From DASXYG01 sp036502625 (GTDB lineage Bacteria; Actinomycetota; Actinomycetes; Streptosporangiales; Streptosporangiaceae), in NCBI GenBank assembly GCA_036502625.1, contig DASXYG010000117.1:30825-94824 (forward strand): a DNA stretch of 64,000 nt, read 5' to 3'. The notes beneath the pieces are model-generated. The model was not told the origin of the DNA. It did not search any database and worked only from the letters and a program-made list of their open reading frames with translations. Shown piece after piece: positions 25,926 to 34,242 of the stretch; positions within the stretch are counted from its first letter, which is position 1, and each line of letters opens with the position of its first letter. A program made the translations under genes and the position numbers.

Positions 25926-26834
25926 TCAGGTCACCAGGCCGGCGCCGGTCTCCGCCCAGGCGGGCCCGGCCGGCGGCGCGCCCTCGCGGAGCACGCTCCC
26001 CTCGATCAGCCCGTACGGACGGTCCGCGGCGATGTACACCTCGTCCGGGTTGTCCAGGCCGAACGGCGCGAGGTCGACCAGGAAGTGGTGCCGGTTCGGC
26101 AGCGACAGCCGCACCTCGGCCAGCTCGGGGCGGCCGTCGAGGGCGGCGCGGCCCATGGCGTACAGGGTCTGCTGGAGGGAGTAGCTGTACGTGCCGGTGA
26201 ACGCCGCGAGCATCAGCCGCCGCGTCTCCGCGTACGACTTCTCCCAGTCGGTGGCCGGCCCGGGATCGGCGTGCCGCCACCGGGCGTCGACGGCGGTGGC
26301 CAGGATGCGGTCGCGGGTCTCCGGCAGCGTCGTGTACGGGTCCTTGACGTAGCCCCAGAACTCCGAGTCCGTGGTGTTGGCCACGACCAGGTCGCGCAGG
26401 CCGCAGACGACCCACTCGCCGCCGGTCTCCGTGCCGGTTCCGCCCGCGTCGACCGTGGCCGACACGGTGCGCACCTCTTGTCCCCGCCGGGCGAAGGAGT
26501 GGTCGCCGAGCCGCTCCCAGGCGTACGCCTCGACCGACACCCGCGCCCGCCGCACGGTCGCCTGCGTGGCCGCGAAGTGCCGGGCGAGCGTCAGCGCGAA
26601 CTCCTCGGGCGTGGCGATGCCGTGCTCGCGGGCGAACGCGTACACCGTGTTCTTCTGCGCGTCGGTCGTCAGCACGCCACTGTTGTCGCCGGTCAGGTGG
26701 GTCGCGGCGAGGTCGCCGGCCAGCGAGACGCTGACGTTCAGGTCGGTGAGGGTGTGCCGCGCCCCGTCGCGCACCACCCGCACGACCCGCGTCTCCGCCT
26801 TGCCGTACTGGTTCGGTCCCAGGTGGATCGCCAA
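25926..26834 (-). CDS. pucL: Urate oxidase (uricase)
   Basis: 302 residues from a TTG at 26834; gagggag 5 bp upstream and the family N-terminus (A-I-H-L-GPNQYGKAE) support this unusual start. Cofactor-free oxidase that converts urate to 5-hydroxyisourate. Catalytic Lys is in QYGKAE, its Thr partner in the LTGDNSGVLTTDAQKNTVYA segment; later SEFWGYVKDPYTTLPETRDR and NRHHFLVDL are family signatures. Lies 1 bp after the hydroxyisourate hydrolase stop, so the substrate is passed to the products of the two genes upstream. Confidence 0.95.
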   Translation of the reverse strand: MAIHLGPNQYGKAETRVVRVVRDGARHTLTDLNVSVSLAGDLAATHLTGDNSGVLTTDAQKNTVYAFAREHGIATPEEFALTLARHFAATQATVRRARVSVEAYAWERLGDHSFARRGQEVRTVSATVDAGGTGTETGGEWVVCGLRDLVVANTTDSEFWGYVKDPYTTLPETRDRILATAVDARWRHADPGPATDWEKSYAETRRLMLAAFTGTYSYSLQQTLYAMGRAALDGRPELAEVRLSLPNRHHFLVDLAPFGLDNPDEVYIAADRPYGLIEGSVLREGAPPAGPAWAETGAGLVT

Positions 26835-26835
26835 C

Positions 26836-27173
<338 letters not shown>

Positions 27174-27174
<1 letters not shown>

Positions 27175-27725
27175 TAGCCCTCCGCTTCCGCGAGCTCGCC
27201 GTCGAGGAGCCGCTCCAGCCGCAGCCACGCGATGCCGCCGAGCTGGCGGCGCACCTCGGCGCGCTCCTCCTCGGGCTCGTGTTCCAGGCGGGCGCGCAGC
27301 GCGGCGAGCATCCGCTCGGCGGACAGCCCGGCGGCGCGGATCAGGAACACGTGGCCGAAGCGCCGCTCGTACGCCAGGTTGCCCGCGGCCAGCGCCGCGC
27401 GTACGTCGTCGGGCGCGGCGGCGGCGCCGGACTGCTCGCCGCGCGACCAGGCCGCCGAGCGGTCGTCGCCGGCCGCGCGGTCGCCGATGCGCGGGTGCGC
27501 GTCGAGCGCTTCGGTGATGTCGTTCCAGGTGAGCGCGGTGAGCTCGGCGTCGGCGCGGGCGCGCAGCGCCGTACGGTCCGGGTACGGCCGCGCGGCCGCC
27601 AGCGCGTCCGCCCACCTCGTGGCCGCGCAGCAGGCGAGCAGGGCGCGCCGGGCCTCGGCCGCGTCCAGCGCGTTGAACCTGGTCAGGCCGGGGTCGGTGA
27701 ACACCGGTGACGCGGGCATCGGCAC
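27174..27725 (-). CDS. uraD: OHCU decarboxylase
   Basis: 183 residues from GTG 27725, which has agggag 5 bp upstream; an ATG two codons in (27719) is the alternative. Catalytic His in the HPRIG motif near residue 105 and the signature YERRFGHVFLIRAAG near 140 define 2-oxo-4-hydroxy-4-carboxy-5-ureidoimidazoline decarboxylase, which makes S-(+)-allantoin. First gene of the 12-gene purine operon; its promoter must lie in the 136-bp gap shared with the divergent pucR-type gene. Confidence 0.94.
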
Positions 27726-27754
27726 GGGGTCTCCCTTCGGCTGTCCGCCATACA

Positions 27755-27825
27755 ACAAGTCGTTCGTACCACCGGGTAGGGGATGAACACATGAAAGGCG
27801 ATGCCCGTACGGCCGCCGGACTTGT
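27755..27825. promoter_or_regulatory. Divergent purine operon/pucR regulatory region with 7-bp inverted repeat
   Basis: The 136-bp gap 27726-27861 is clearly less GC-rich than its surroundings and must hold both divergent promoters. A perfect inverted pair acaagtc (27755-27761) and gacttgt (27819-27825) is separated by about six helical turns, a spacing that would allow looping by a PucR-type regulator. This is a candidate only; I cannot place -10/-35 elements with confidence. Confidence 0.35.
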
Positions 27826-27861
27826 AGATTCCTCCAAAAGCCCCCGCCACCGGGAGCCGCC

Positions 27862-29511
27862 GTGCTGCTGCGTGAACTCATCGCGATCCCCGGGCTCGGC
27901 CTGCGCGTGCTCACCCCCGAGCCCGCGGAGCCGGCGCCCGACCGGCCCGTACGCCGCGTCTTCACCACCGACCTGCGCGACCCGGGCCGCTACATCGCCG
28001 CCGACGACCTGATCCTCACCGGGCTGACCTGGCACCGCGGCCCCGCCGACTCCGACGCGTTCGTGGCGCGGCTGGCCGGGCGCGGCGCGTGCGCGCTCGG
28101 CGCCGGCCAGGAGCTGCTCGGCCACATCCCGGACGACCTCGTCGCCGCGTGCCGCCGCCACGGCCTGCCGCTGTTCGCCGTGCCCGCGGACACCTCGTTC
28201 GCGACGATCACCGAGCAGGTGTCGCGGCGGCTGTCGGGGGAGTGGGGCACGGCGCTGACGCGCGTCCTCGGACGGCATCGGCGGCTGGTGTCCGCGGTCG
28301 CCGAGGGCGCCGGGCTGGACGCGCTGTTCGGCGTGCTCGCCGACGACCTCGGCGTGCGCTGCCGGCTGATCGCGCCCACCGGATGGGCGATCGCGGGCAC
28401 CGCGCCGCCGCTGCCGCCCGAGCGCGCCGCCCGCCTCGCCCGCGGCTACCTCGCCGCGGACAAGCTGCCGTGCGTGCTGCGCACCGACGACGGCGACGTG
28501 ACCGTCTACCCCGTGCCGTCCGGCTCGGGCCACCGGGCGACGAGCTGGCTCCTGGCCTGCGACGGCGACGAGGAGCGCTGGCCGGAAGAGTCGCGCGAGT
28601 CGGTCCTCGAACTGGTCGCCGACGTCGCGCTGGAACGCGCCAGGCTCGACGCCGGGAGCGGCGTGGAGCAGCGCCTGGCGACCCGGGTCGTCGAGCTGGT
28701 GGCCGCCGGCGACCCGGGCTCCGCGGAACTGGCGTCGCTGGCCCGCACCCTCGGCCTGGACGACGGCGAGGCCGGCGAGGGCGACGGCGCCGCGGGGGAG
28801 GCCGCGTACGCCGCGGTCGCGCTGCGGCTGTCCGGCGACCGCGACGGCCCCGTCGAGCCGGGCCGGCTGGCCCGCGGCGTGCTCGGCGAGCTCGTGCGCG
28901 GCGGCCCCGGCCCGTGGCCGCCCGCCGTCGTGGCCTCGGGCACCGACCTGGCCGCGCACCTGGGCGCAGGGCAGGCGCGCGCGGCGATCGCGCTCGTGCG
29001 CTGGGGGCGTACGGAGGAGGACTTCGCCGAACGGGTGCGGGGCGCCGCGGCGGCTCTCGGGCCGGGGCTCGGCGGGCTGCGGATCGCCGCCGGGGTCAGC
29101 GGGCCCGCGGACGGCTACGCCGGGCTGCGCGTCGCGGTGGAGGAGGCGCTGAGCTCGCTCCGGCTGGCCGACGCACGCTCCGGACGGGTCGTCGTGGTGT
29201 CGGCGGACGAGATCGATTCCCACGTGCTGCTGCTCGCCAGCGTGCCGGACGAGGTGCGCCGATCATTTCGGGAACGGCTGCTGGGTCCGCTTCTGGACTA
29301 CGACGAACAACACGGCTCACATCTGGTACCGACACTTGAGGCGTTTCTGGCGGAGTCGGGATCTTGGCAGGCGTGTGCTGCCCTCCTGCACGTGCATGTC
29401 AACACTTTGCGCTATCGCATTCAACGTATCGAGCGCATCACAGGGCGTGATCTCGGGTCGCTGGAGACCCGCGTTGATTTCTTCCTCGCCACCCGTGGGG
29501 GACAGCGGTGA
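27862..29511 (+). CDS. pucR: PucR-type purine catabolism regulator
   Basis: 549 residues from GTG 27862, with gggag 6 bp upstream. The N-terminal PucR domain (about 1-125: LLRELIAIPGLGLRVL ... TGLTW) is the putative ligand-sensing part; a GGDEF-like/CdaR-type middle domain is seen around 300-420 and the C-terminal HTH_30 (WQACAALLHVHVNTLRYRIQ, about 500-520) binds DNA. Divergent from the purine operon, which it almost certainly controls, as PucR does in Bacillus where allantoin-type metabolites act as effectors. Effector here not known. Confidence 0.93.
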   Translation: MLLRELIAIPGLGLRVLTPEPAEPAPDRPVRRVFTTDLRDPGRYIAADDLILTGLTWHRGPADSDAFVARLAGRGACALGAGQELLGHIPDDLVAACRRHGLPLFAVPADTSFATITEQVSRRLSGEWGTALTRVLGRHRRLVSAVAEGAGLDALFGVLADDLGVRCRLIAPTGWAIAGTAPPLPPERAARLARGYLAADKLPCVLRTDDGDVTVYPVPSGSGHRATSWLLACDGDEERWPEESRESVLELVADVALERARLDAGSGVEQRLATRVVELVAAGDPGSAELASLARTLGLDDGEAGEGDGAAGEAAYAAVALRLSGDRDGPVEPGRLARGVLGELVRGGPGPWPPAVVASGTDLAAHLGAGQARAAIALVRWGRTEEDFAERVRGAAAALGPGLGGLRIAAGVSGPADGYAGLRVAVEEALSSLRLADARSGRVVVVSADEIDSHVLLLASVPDEVRRSFRERLLGPLLDYDEQHGSHLVPTLEAFLAESGSWQACAALLHVHVNTLRYRIQRIERITGRDLGSLETRVDFFLATRGGQR

Positions 29512-29568
29512 CCGGTCCCGGCCGCATCGGAAATACTTTTCAGAAAACGCGTCTATCAGCGCTGACGT

Positions 29569-29793
29569 TCACCACCACGGTTCTCCCGAGTCACCCGACG
29601 GGGCCGATTCCCTGACGGCCCGCGCAGATTGATGTGCCATGGCGATGGTCGCTGAGTGGTGATCCGGCGTACCATTCGAGATCCGGGAAGGGCTGGGGAG
29701 GGCTTCGGCGGACGCCGGCGCTACGCCCCCGAGGGCGAGGACAGCGAGAAATGCGAGAACCGAGACGGCCGTTCTCGCAGGGCGGCGGAACAC
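29569..29793 (-). CDS. Small secreted peptide precursor, candidate signal for the adjacent HTH-TPR regulator
   Basis: 74 residues from GTG 29793, with ggag 8 bp upstream. A textbook signal peptide: basic start (RRPAR), hydrophobic core VSVLAFLAVLALGG (10-23) and an ASA cleavage site at 27-29. The mature part (about 45 residues) is polar, with Ser, Pro, His and a C-terminal GDSGEPWW; no Cys. The gene starts 62 bp from the divergent regulator gene. Small exported peptides divergent from HTH-TPR genes are the layout of RRNPP quorum-sensing pairs in Firmicutes. The coding call rests on the signal peptide and ribosome binding site; function is inference. Confidence 0.6.
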   Translation of the reverse strand: MFRRPARTAVSVLAFLAVLALGGVAPASAEALPSPSRISNGTPDHHSATIAMAHQSARAVRESAPSGDSGEPWW

Positions 29794-29855
29794 GTTAGTC
29801 GCTCCAATCGGTTCGGTATTTTGCTAGTTATGCTCAGTCAAGGACGGTCGCTTTG

Positions 29856-31181
29856 ATGGGTCAAGACTCCCTGGGGCAAAGGATCAGAGCCTTAAGGCGC
29901 GAGAAAGGACTGTCCCAGGCTGAGCTCGCGCAACCGGACCTATCGGACAGTTATATCTCCCTTATCGAAAGTGACAAGCGGACACCGACCGCCGAGGTCG
30001 TCGAGCTGCTCGCCGGGAAACTCGGCTGTTCGGCCGCGTACCTCAGCAGCGGTACCACACCACAGGTCCGCGCGGAACTGCAAGAACAACTCAGCTACGC
30101 GCGCCTCGCGCTCGACAACGGCGAGATCGACGAGGCGGTGCGGCGCTTCGCCGACCTGCTGCGCGACGACCGCGCCGGCGGCGTGCCGGTGATCCTCGCC
30201 GAGGCGCGCTGGGGCCACGCGCTCGCCCTGGAGGCCGCCGGCTCCCTGGAGGCCGCGGCCACCGAGCTGGCCGCCCTGTGGGACGGCTACTCCGCCCATC
30301 CCGACAGCGCCGACCTGGAGCGCCGCGCCGAGCTCGCCATCGTCTACTGCCGCTGCCTCCGCGAGTCGGGTGCGCTGTCGGAGGCGATCACCGTCGGCGA
30401 GGCGGCGCTCGCCGAGCTCGCCGAGCCGGGCGACCCCCTCGGCGGCCGCCGTGACGTACGGGCATGGAGCGACGTCACCGTGCCGATCGGCGCCACCCTC
30501 CTCGCCGCCTACCACGAGCGCGGCGACCTCGCGCGTGCGCAGCAGCTCGCGGCGCGGCTCGTCGCGGTCGCCGAGTCCGGCGGCGGCAACCGCGCCCGCG
30601 TCGCCGCGTACTGGAACGCCGGGCTCGTCGCCGCCGCGCGCGGCCGCCACGAGTCGGCGCTGCGGTTCACCGAGCGCGCGCTCGCCATCGCCGACCTCGT
30701 GCCCGACCTGCGCAACCTCGCCCGCCTGCCGATGCTGCACGGCATCCAGCTCGTCCGGTCCGGCCGCGTGGCCGAGGGCCACGACCTGCTCGCCAAGGCC
30801 GAGAAGGCCCTGGTCGACAGCCCGGCGAGCGCGGTCGACATCGCGCTGTGCCGCGCCCAGCGCTCCTGGGCGCGCACGCTGCTCGGCGACCCCGAGGAGG
30901 CCGCCGTCCTGGCGCGCCGCGCGCTGACCGGCCTCGGCGCGGGGCAGCGGCTCGTCCGCGCCACCGCCCTGCTGTCGCTCGGCCACGCGCTGCTGAGCCT
31001 GGGCCGCATCGAGGAGGCGCGCGAGGCGCTGGCGGAGGCGGCCGAGCAGCTCACCGAGATGCAGTCGTCGCGCGAGGCGGCGCAGGCGCTCTACCAGCTC
31101 GGCGGCCTGCTCGGCGGCATCGGCGACCGCGACGGCCAGATCGGCGCCTACCGCAGCGCGCTCGCCAGCATCGGCCTGTGA
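29856..31181 (+). CDS. XRE-family HTH regulator with TPR domain (RRNPP-like)
   Basis: 441 residues from ATG 29856 (aaggac upstream). N-terminal HTH_3: LGQRIRALRREKGLSQAELA, with recognition helix around SDSYISLIESDKRTP (about 30-46). Residues 70-440 form a series of helical TPR repeats (LALDNGEIDEAVRRFADLL, GRHESALRFTERALAIAD, LGRIEEAREALAEAAEQL). This domain order is that of peptide-sensing regulators such as PlcR, PrgX and Rgg, and also of many actinobacterial regulators with unknown ligands. It is divergent from a small secreted peptide gene, so the TPR groove could bind that peptide. Target genes unknown; self and peptide gene are the first candidates. Confidence 0.88.
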   Translation: MGQDSLGQRIRALRREKGLSQAELAQPDLSDSYISLIESDKRTPTAEVVELLAGKLGCSAAYLSSGTTPQVRAELQEQLSYARLALDNGEIDEAVRRFADLLRDDRAGGVPVILAEARWGHALALEAAGSLEAAATELAALWDGYSAHPDSADLERRAELAIVYCRCLRESGALSEAITVGEAALAELAEPGDPLGGRRDVRAWSDVTVPIGATLLAAYHERGDLARAQQLAARLVAVAESGGGNRARVAAYWNAGLVAAARGRHESALRFTERALAIADLVPDLRNLARLPMLHGIQLVRSGRVAEGHDLLAKAEKALVDSPASAVDIALCRAQRSWARTLLGDPEEAAVLARRALTGLGAGQRLVRATALLSLGHALLSLGRIEEAREALAEAAEQLTEMQSSREAAQALYQLGGLLGGIGDRDGQIGAYRSALASIGL

Positions 31182-31224
31182 CCCCGGTCTGGTGCGCGCT
31201 CGGCGCGCCGGGTTAGGTTGATCT

Positions 31225-31245
31225 TGCCGCCGAGGCCCGGCGGCA
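31225..31245 (+). terminator. Hairpin between the HTH-TPR regulator and the ABM gene
   Basis: Perfect 8-bp stem tgccgccg/cggcggca around a 5-base loop, 43 bp after the regulator stop and 25 bp before the next GTG. No T tract. It could terminate the regulator transcript or lie in the leader of the next gene. Confidence 0.4.
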
Positions 31246-31269
31246 CCGATGAGTTGCGGAGGTGCGCCG

Positions 31270-31578
31270 GTGGCGGTTGTCGTCGTGGCCACGATCACCC
31301 CGAAGGACGGACTGCTCGACGAGGTCGTCGAGGTGTTCCGGCAGAAGATCCCCGACGTGCACAACGAGGAGGGCTGCCTCCTCTACGCCCTGCACCGCTC
31401 GAAGGACAAGATCGTCATGGTCGAGCGCTGGGCGACCCCGGAGGCGCTCGGCGCACACGGCAAGGGCGCGACCATGGCGTCCATCAACGCCGGCCTGAAG
31501 GGCAAGGTCGCGGGCCCGCCGGACATCGTCGTCACCGAGGCCGTACCGGCCGGCGACACCGCCAAGGGCGCGGTCTGA
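31270..31578 (+). CDS. Antibiotic biosynthesis monooxygenase (ABM) domain protein
   Basis: 102 residues from GTG 31270; ggaggtg 6 bp upstream selects it over an ATG seven codons earlier. Single dimeric ferredoxin-like ABM domain: VVVATITPKDG, the helix VVEVFRQKIP, NEEGCLLYALH and MVERWATPEALGAHGKG (about 55-75). Members act as small quinone or polyketide monooxygenases, or as heme- or aldehyde-handling proteins of the YgiN group. It stands alone without secondary-metabolite genes, so a housekeeping YgiN-like role is more likely. Substrate unknown. Confidence 0.88.
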   Translation: MAVVVVATITPKDGLLDEVVEVFRQKIPDVHNEEGCLLYALHRSKDKIVMVERWATPEALGAHGKGATMASINAGLKGKVAGPPDIVVTEAVPAGDTAKGAV

Positions 31579-31596
31579 GCCGTACGGGCAGGTCCG

Positions 31597-32325
31597 TCAG
31601 CCCATGACGGAGACGACGGCGCCGATCGCGGCCGTGCCGAGCACGGTCATGCCGAGCGTCATGCGCGACGGGTGCAGTGTGTGCGCCTCCGGGAGGATGT
31701 CGCCGGTGGCGATGTAGAGCAGGAACCCGGCGAAGAACGCGAGGTACGCCCCGAGCACCGGCGTGGGCACGTGGATGAACCCCGCGGTGGCGGCGCCGAG
31801 CAGCGGCGCGATCGCGTCGAGGCCCAGCATGAGCTGCGCGGGCCGCCGCTGCGCGCCGTGGATGCGCATCACGCTGACGGTGTTGAGCCCGTCGCAGAAG
31901 TCGTGCGCGATCACCGCGGTGGCGACGAGCACGCCGATCATCGTGCCGGCCTGGAACCCGATGCCGATCGCGAAGCCGTCCATGAACGAGTGCGCGGCCA
32001 GCGCCAGCGCGGAGATCACGCCGAGCGACGGGTCGTGGCGGTGCCCGGCGTACTCCTGCTCGTGCGCGTGGTGCAGGGAGACCGCGCGCTCCAGGACGTG
32101 CAGGACGAGGAACCCGGCGGCGAACGCGACCATGAACCAGCGCATGTTCGCGCCGGTCTCCTTGGCCAGGTCGGCGACCTCGGGGATCAGGTCGAACGCG
32201 ATCACCCCGAGCAGCACGCCCGCGCTGAACCCGAGGATCAGGTGCAGCCGGTCGCGGCTGCGCAGCGCGACGACCCCGCCCACCACCGTGGCCACCACAG
32301 AGCCGAGGGCGACCAGAATCGCCAC
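31597..32325 (-). CDS. ZIP family divalent metal transporter
   Basis: 242 residues from GTG 32325, following a gaggggg box. Seven to eight membrane helices; the metal-path motifs HSFMDGFAIGIG (about 116-127) and HDFCDGLNT (about 145-153) correspond to ZIP helices IV and V, with His/Asp in place of the more common HN. A His-rich cytoplasmic loop HHAHEQEYAGHRHD precedes helix IV and would bind Zn2+ or other metal. Likely zinc, manganese or iron uptake. Divergent from the acyl-CoA synthetase gene. Confidence 0.88.
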   Translation of the reverse strand: MAILVALGSVVATVVGGVVALRSRDRLHLILGFSAGVLLGVIAFDLIPEVADLAKETGANMRWFMVAFAAGFLVLHVLERAVSLHHAHEQEYAGHRHDPSLGVISALALAAHSFMDGFAIGIGFQAGTMIGVLVATAVIAHDFCDGLNTVSVMRIHGAQRRPAQLMLGLDAIAPLLGAATAGFIHVPTPVLGAYLAFFAGFLLYIATGDILPEAHTLHPSRMTLGMTVLGTAAIGAVVSVMG

Positions 32326-32404
32326 GTCATCCCCCCTCAATCCGTCCGAACAGTGTCCTCCATCCCGGAGACGGCCGCGTACGGGACGCGCGCGGTTCGA
32401 TCTT

Positions 32405-32420
32405 GACCAAGCGCTCACTC
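32405..32420. promoter_or_regulatory. Possible TetR/Fad-type operator half upstream of acyl-CoA synthetase
   Basis: The sequence gaccaagcgctcactc, 19 bp before the ATG at 32439, contains the AAGCGCT core frequent in operators of mycobacterial and actinobacterial TetR regulators of fatty-acid and steroid genes. Only the central 6 bp are truly palindromic here. Tentative. Confidence 0.3.
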
Positions 32421-32438
32421 GGATGCAGCGTGGACCGC

Positions 32439-34097
32439 ATGGCACCGGGACCCACGTTCGCGCGGATCCTCCTCGCGCGCGCCGACGACGACGCGACGGC
32501 CCTCCTCTTCGAGGACGAGCGGCACACCTGGGCCGAGGTGGTCGCCGCCGCGCGGGCGCGCGCCGCGTTGGCCCGCGACCTGCTCGCCGACGGCGCCGGG
32601 CCGCCGCACTTCGGCGTGCTCATGGACAACATCCCGGAGTACGTCCACTGGATCGGCGCGGCGGCGCTGTCCGGCACCGTCCTCGTGGGCATCAACCCGA
32701 CCCGGCGCGGCGCCGGCCTCGCCGCCGACATCCGGCACACCGACTGCCGGTTCGTCGTCACCGAGACCCGCCACCTGGCCGAGCTCGCCGGCCTCGGCCT
32801 CGGCATCCCGGTCCTCGTCACCGACGACCCCGCCGCTCCGCTCGACCTCGCCCGTCCGGACCCATCCCGTGCGGAACCCGCACCCGGCGACCCGCTGCTG
32901 CTCCTGTTCACCTCGGGATCGACCGGCGCGCCCAAGGCCGTCGTGTGCTCGCAGGGGCGGCTCGCGGTGATCGCCGAGCGCGGCACGGCGCTGTTCGACA
33001 TCGGCAGGCGGAGCGTGACGTACGCCGCGATGCCGCTGTTCCACGGCAACTCCGTGATGGCCAACCTGGCACCGGCGGTGCACGCGGGCGCGACGGTGGT
33101 GCTGCGCCGCCGGTTCTCCGCGTCCGGCTTCCTCCCGGACGTGCGCAGGTACGGCGTCACGTACGTCAACTACGTGGGCCGCGCGCTCGCCTACATCCTG
33201 GCCACCCCGGAGGGTGACGGCGACGCGGCCACGCCGCTGGCGCGGGCGTTCGGCACGGAGGCGTCCGGGCCGGACATGACGGCGTTCGCGCGCAGGTTCG
33301 GCTGCCTGGTGACCGAGAGCTACGGGTCGAGCGAGGGCGTCATCTCGATCAGGAAGACGCCGGGCTGCCCGCCGGACGCGCTCGGCCGCCCGGCCGACGG
33401 CGCCCGCGTGACGATCCGCGACCCGGAGACCGGCCGCGAGTGCGCGGTCGCCCGCATCGACGCGTCCGGGCGGGTGGCCAACCCCGGCGAGGCGGTCGGC
33501 GAGATCGTCGGCGAGGGCGTCACCGGGCTGTTCGAGGGCTACTACAACAACCCGGAGGCCGACGCCGAGCGGCTGCGCGGCGGGATGTACTACTCGGGCG
33601 ACCTCGGCTACCTCGACGCCGACGGGTTCGTCTACTTCGCCGGGCGCGGCGGCGACCGGCTGCGGGTCGACGGGGAGAACTTCGCGGCCGCCCCGGTCGA
33701 GCGCGTCCTGGCCCGGTGGCCGGCCGCCGTGATGTGCGCCGTCTACCCGGCGCCCGACCCCCGTACGGGCGACCAGGTCATGGCGGCGCTCGAACCGCGT
33801 CCCGGCGCGGGCTTCGACCCGGCGGGGTTCGCGGCGTTCCTGGGGTCTCAGCCGGACCTGGGTACGAAGTGGGCGCCCCGGTTCGTACGGCTCGTCGCGG
33901 AGATGCCGCTGACCGCCACGGGCAAGGTCGACAAGCGCCCGCTGCGCGACGCGGCCTGGCACACGTCCGACCCCGTGTGGTGGCGCCCCGGCCGGGAGAC
34001 CGCGTACGCGCCGTTCACCAGGGCGGACGCTGACGCGCTCCGCGCGGAGTTCGCCCGCCACGGCCGTACCGCCGTCCACCCGGAGGTGCCGGGATAG
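32439..34097 (+). CDS. Acyl-CoA synthetase (AMP-forming, FadD17-like)
   Basis: 552 residues from ATG 32439; in-frame GTG 32430 and TTG 32403 lie upstream without better ribosome binding sites. P-loop LLLLFTSGSTGAPKAVV (about 160-176), ESYGSSEGVI (A5 motif, about 300), YYSGDLGYLDADGFVYFAGR (A7/A8, about 385-404) and the A10 Lys in PLTATGKVDKR near residue 500 are all present, so it should activate a carboxylate to acyl-CoA via acyl-AMP. The short hinge and the DPVWWRP tail resemble mycobacterial FadD17/very-long-chain type enzymes. Substrate not deducible. Confidence 0.9.
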   Translation: MAPGPTFARILLARADDDATALLFEDERHTWAEVVAAARARAALARDLLADGAGPPHFGVLMDNIPEYVHWIGAAALSGTVLVGINPTRRGAGLAADIRHTDCRFVVTETRHLAELAGLGLGIPVLVTDDPAAPLDLARPDPSRAEPAPGDPLLLLFTSGSTGAPKAVVCSQGRLAVIAERGTALFDIGRRSVTYAAMPLFHGNSVMANLAPAVHAGATVVLRRRFSASGFLPDVRRYGVTYVNYVGRALAYILATPEGDGDAATPLARAFGTEASGPDMTAFARRFGCLVTESYGSSEGVISIRKTPGCPPDALGRPADGARVTIRDPETGRECAVARIDASGRVANPGEAVGEIVGEGVTGLFEGYYNNPEADAERLRGGMYYSGDLGYLDADGFVYFAGRGGDRLRVDGENFAAAPVERVLARWPAAVMCAVYPAPDPRTGDQVMAALEPRPGAGFDPAGFAAFLGSQPDLGTKWAPRFVRLVAEMPLTATGKVDKRPLRDAAWHTSDPVWWRPGRETAYAPFTRADADALRAEFARHGRTAVHPEVPG

Positions 34098-34242
34098 CCC
34101 GTCTGCCGCGCGTGGGCGGCGCCTCTGGCGCGGCGTTCGGGGTGGGCGCGGCGGTGGTGTTGCGGGGGCGGGGCGCGGGGGCGGGTGGTGGCCAATAGTG
34201 TGGTGGCGTCGCGTAGCCATCCCGCCCCGAGGACCCGCCGCC

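Noticed and set aside
31213..31458. - strand frame antisense to the ABM gene
   Set aside because: Antisense shadow with no ribosome binding site; the ABM domain on the + strand is clear.
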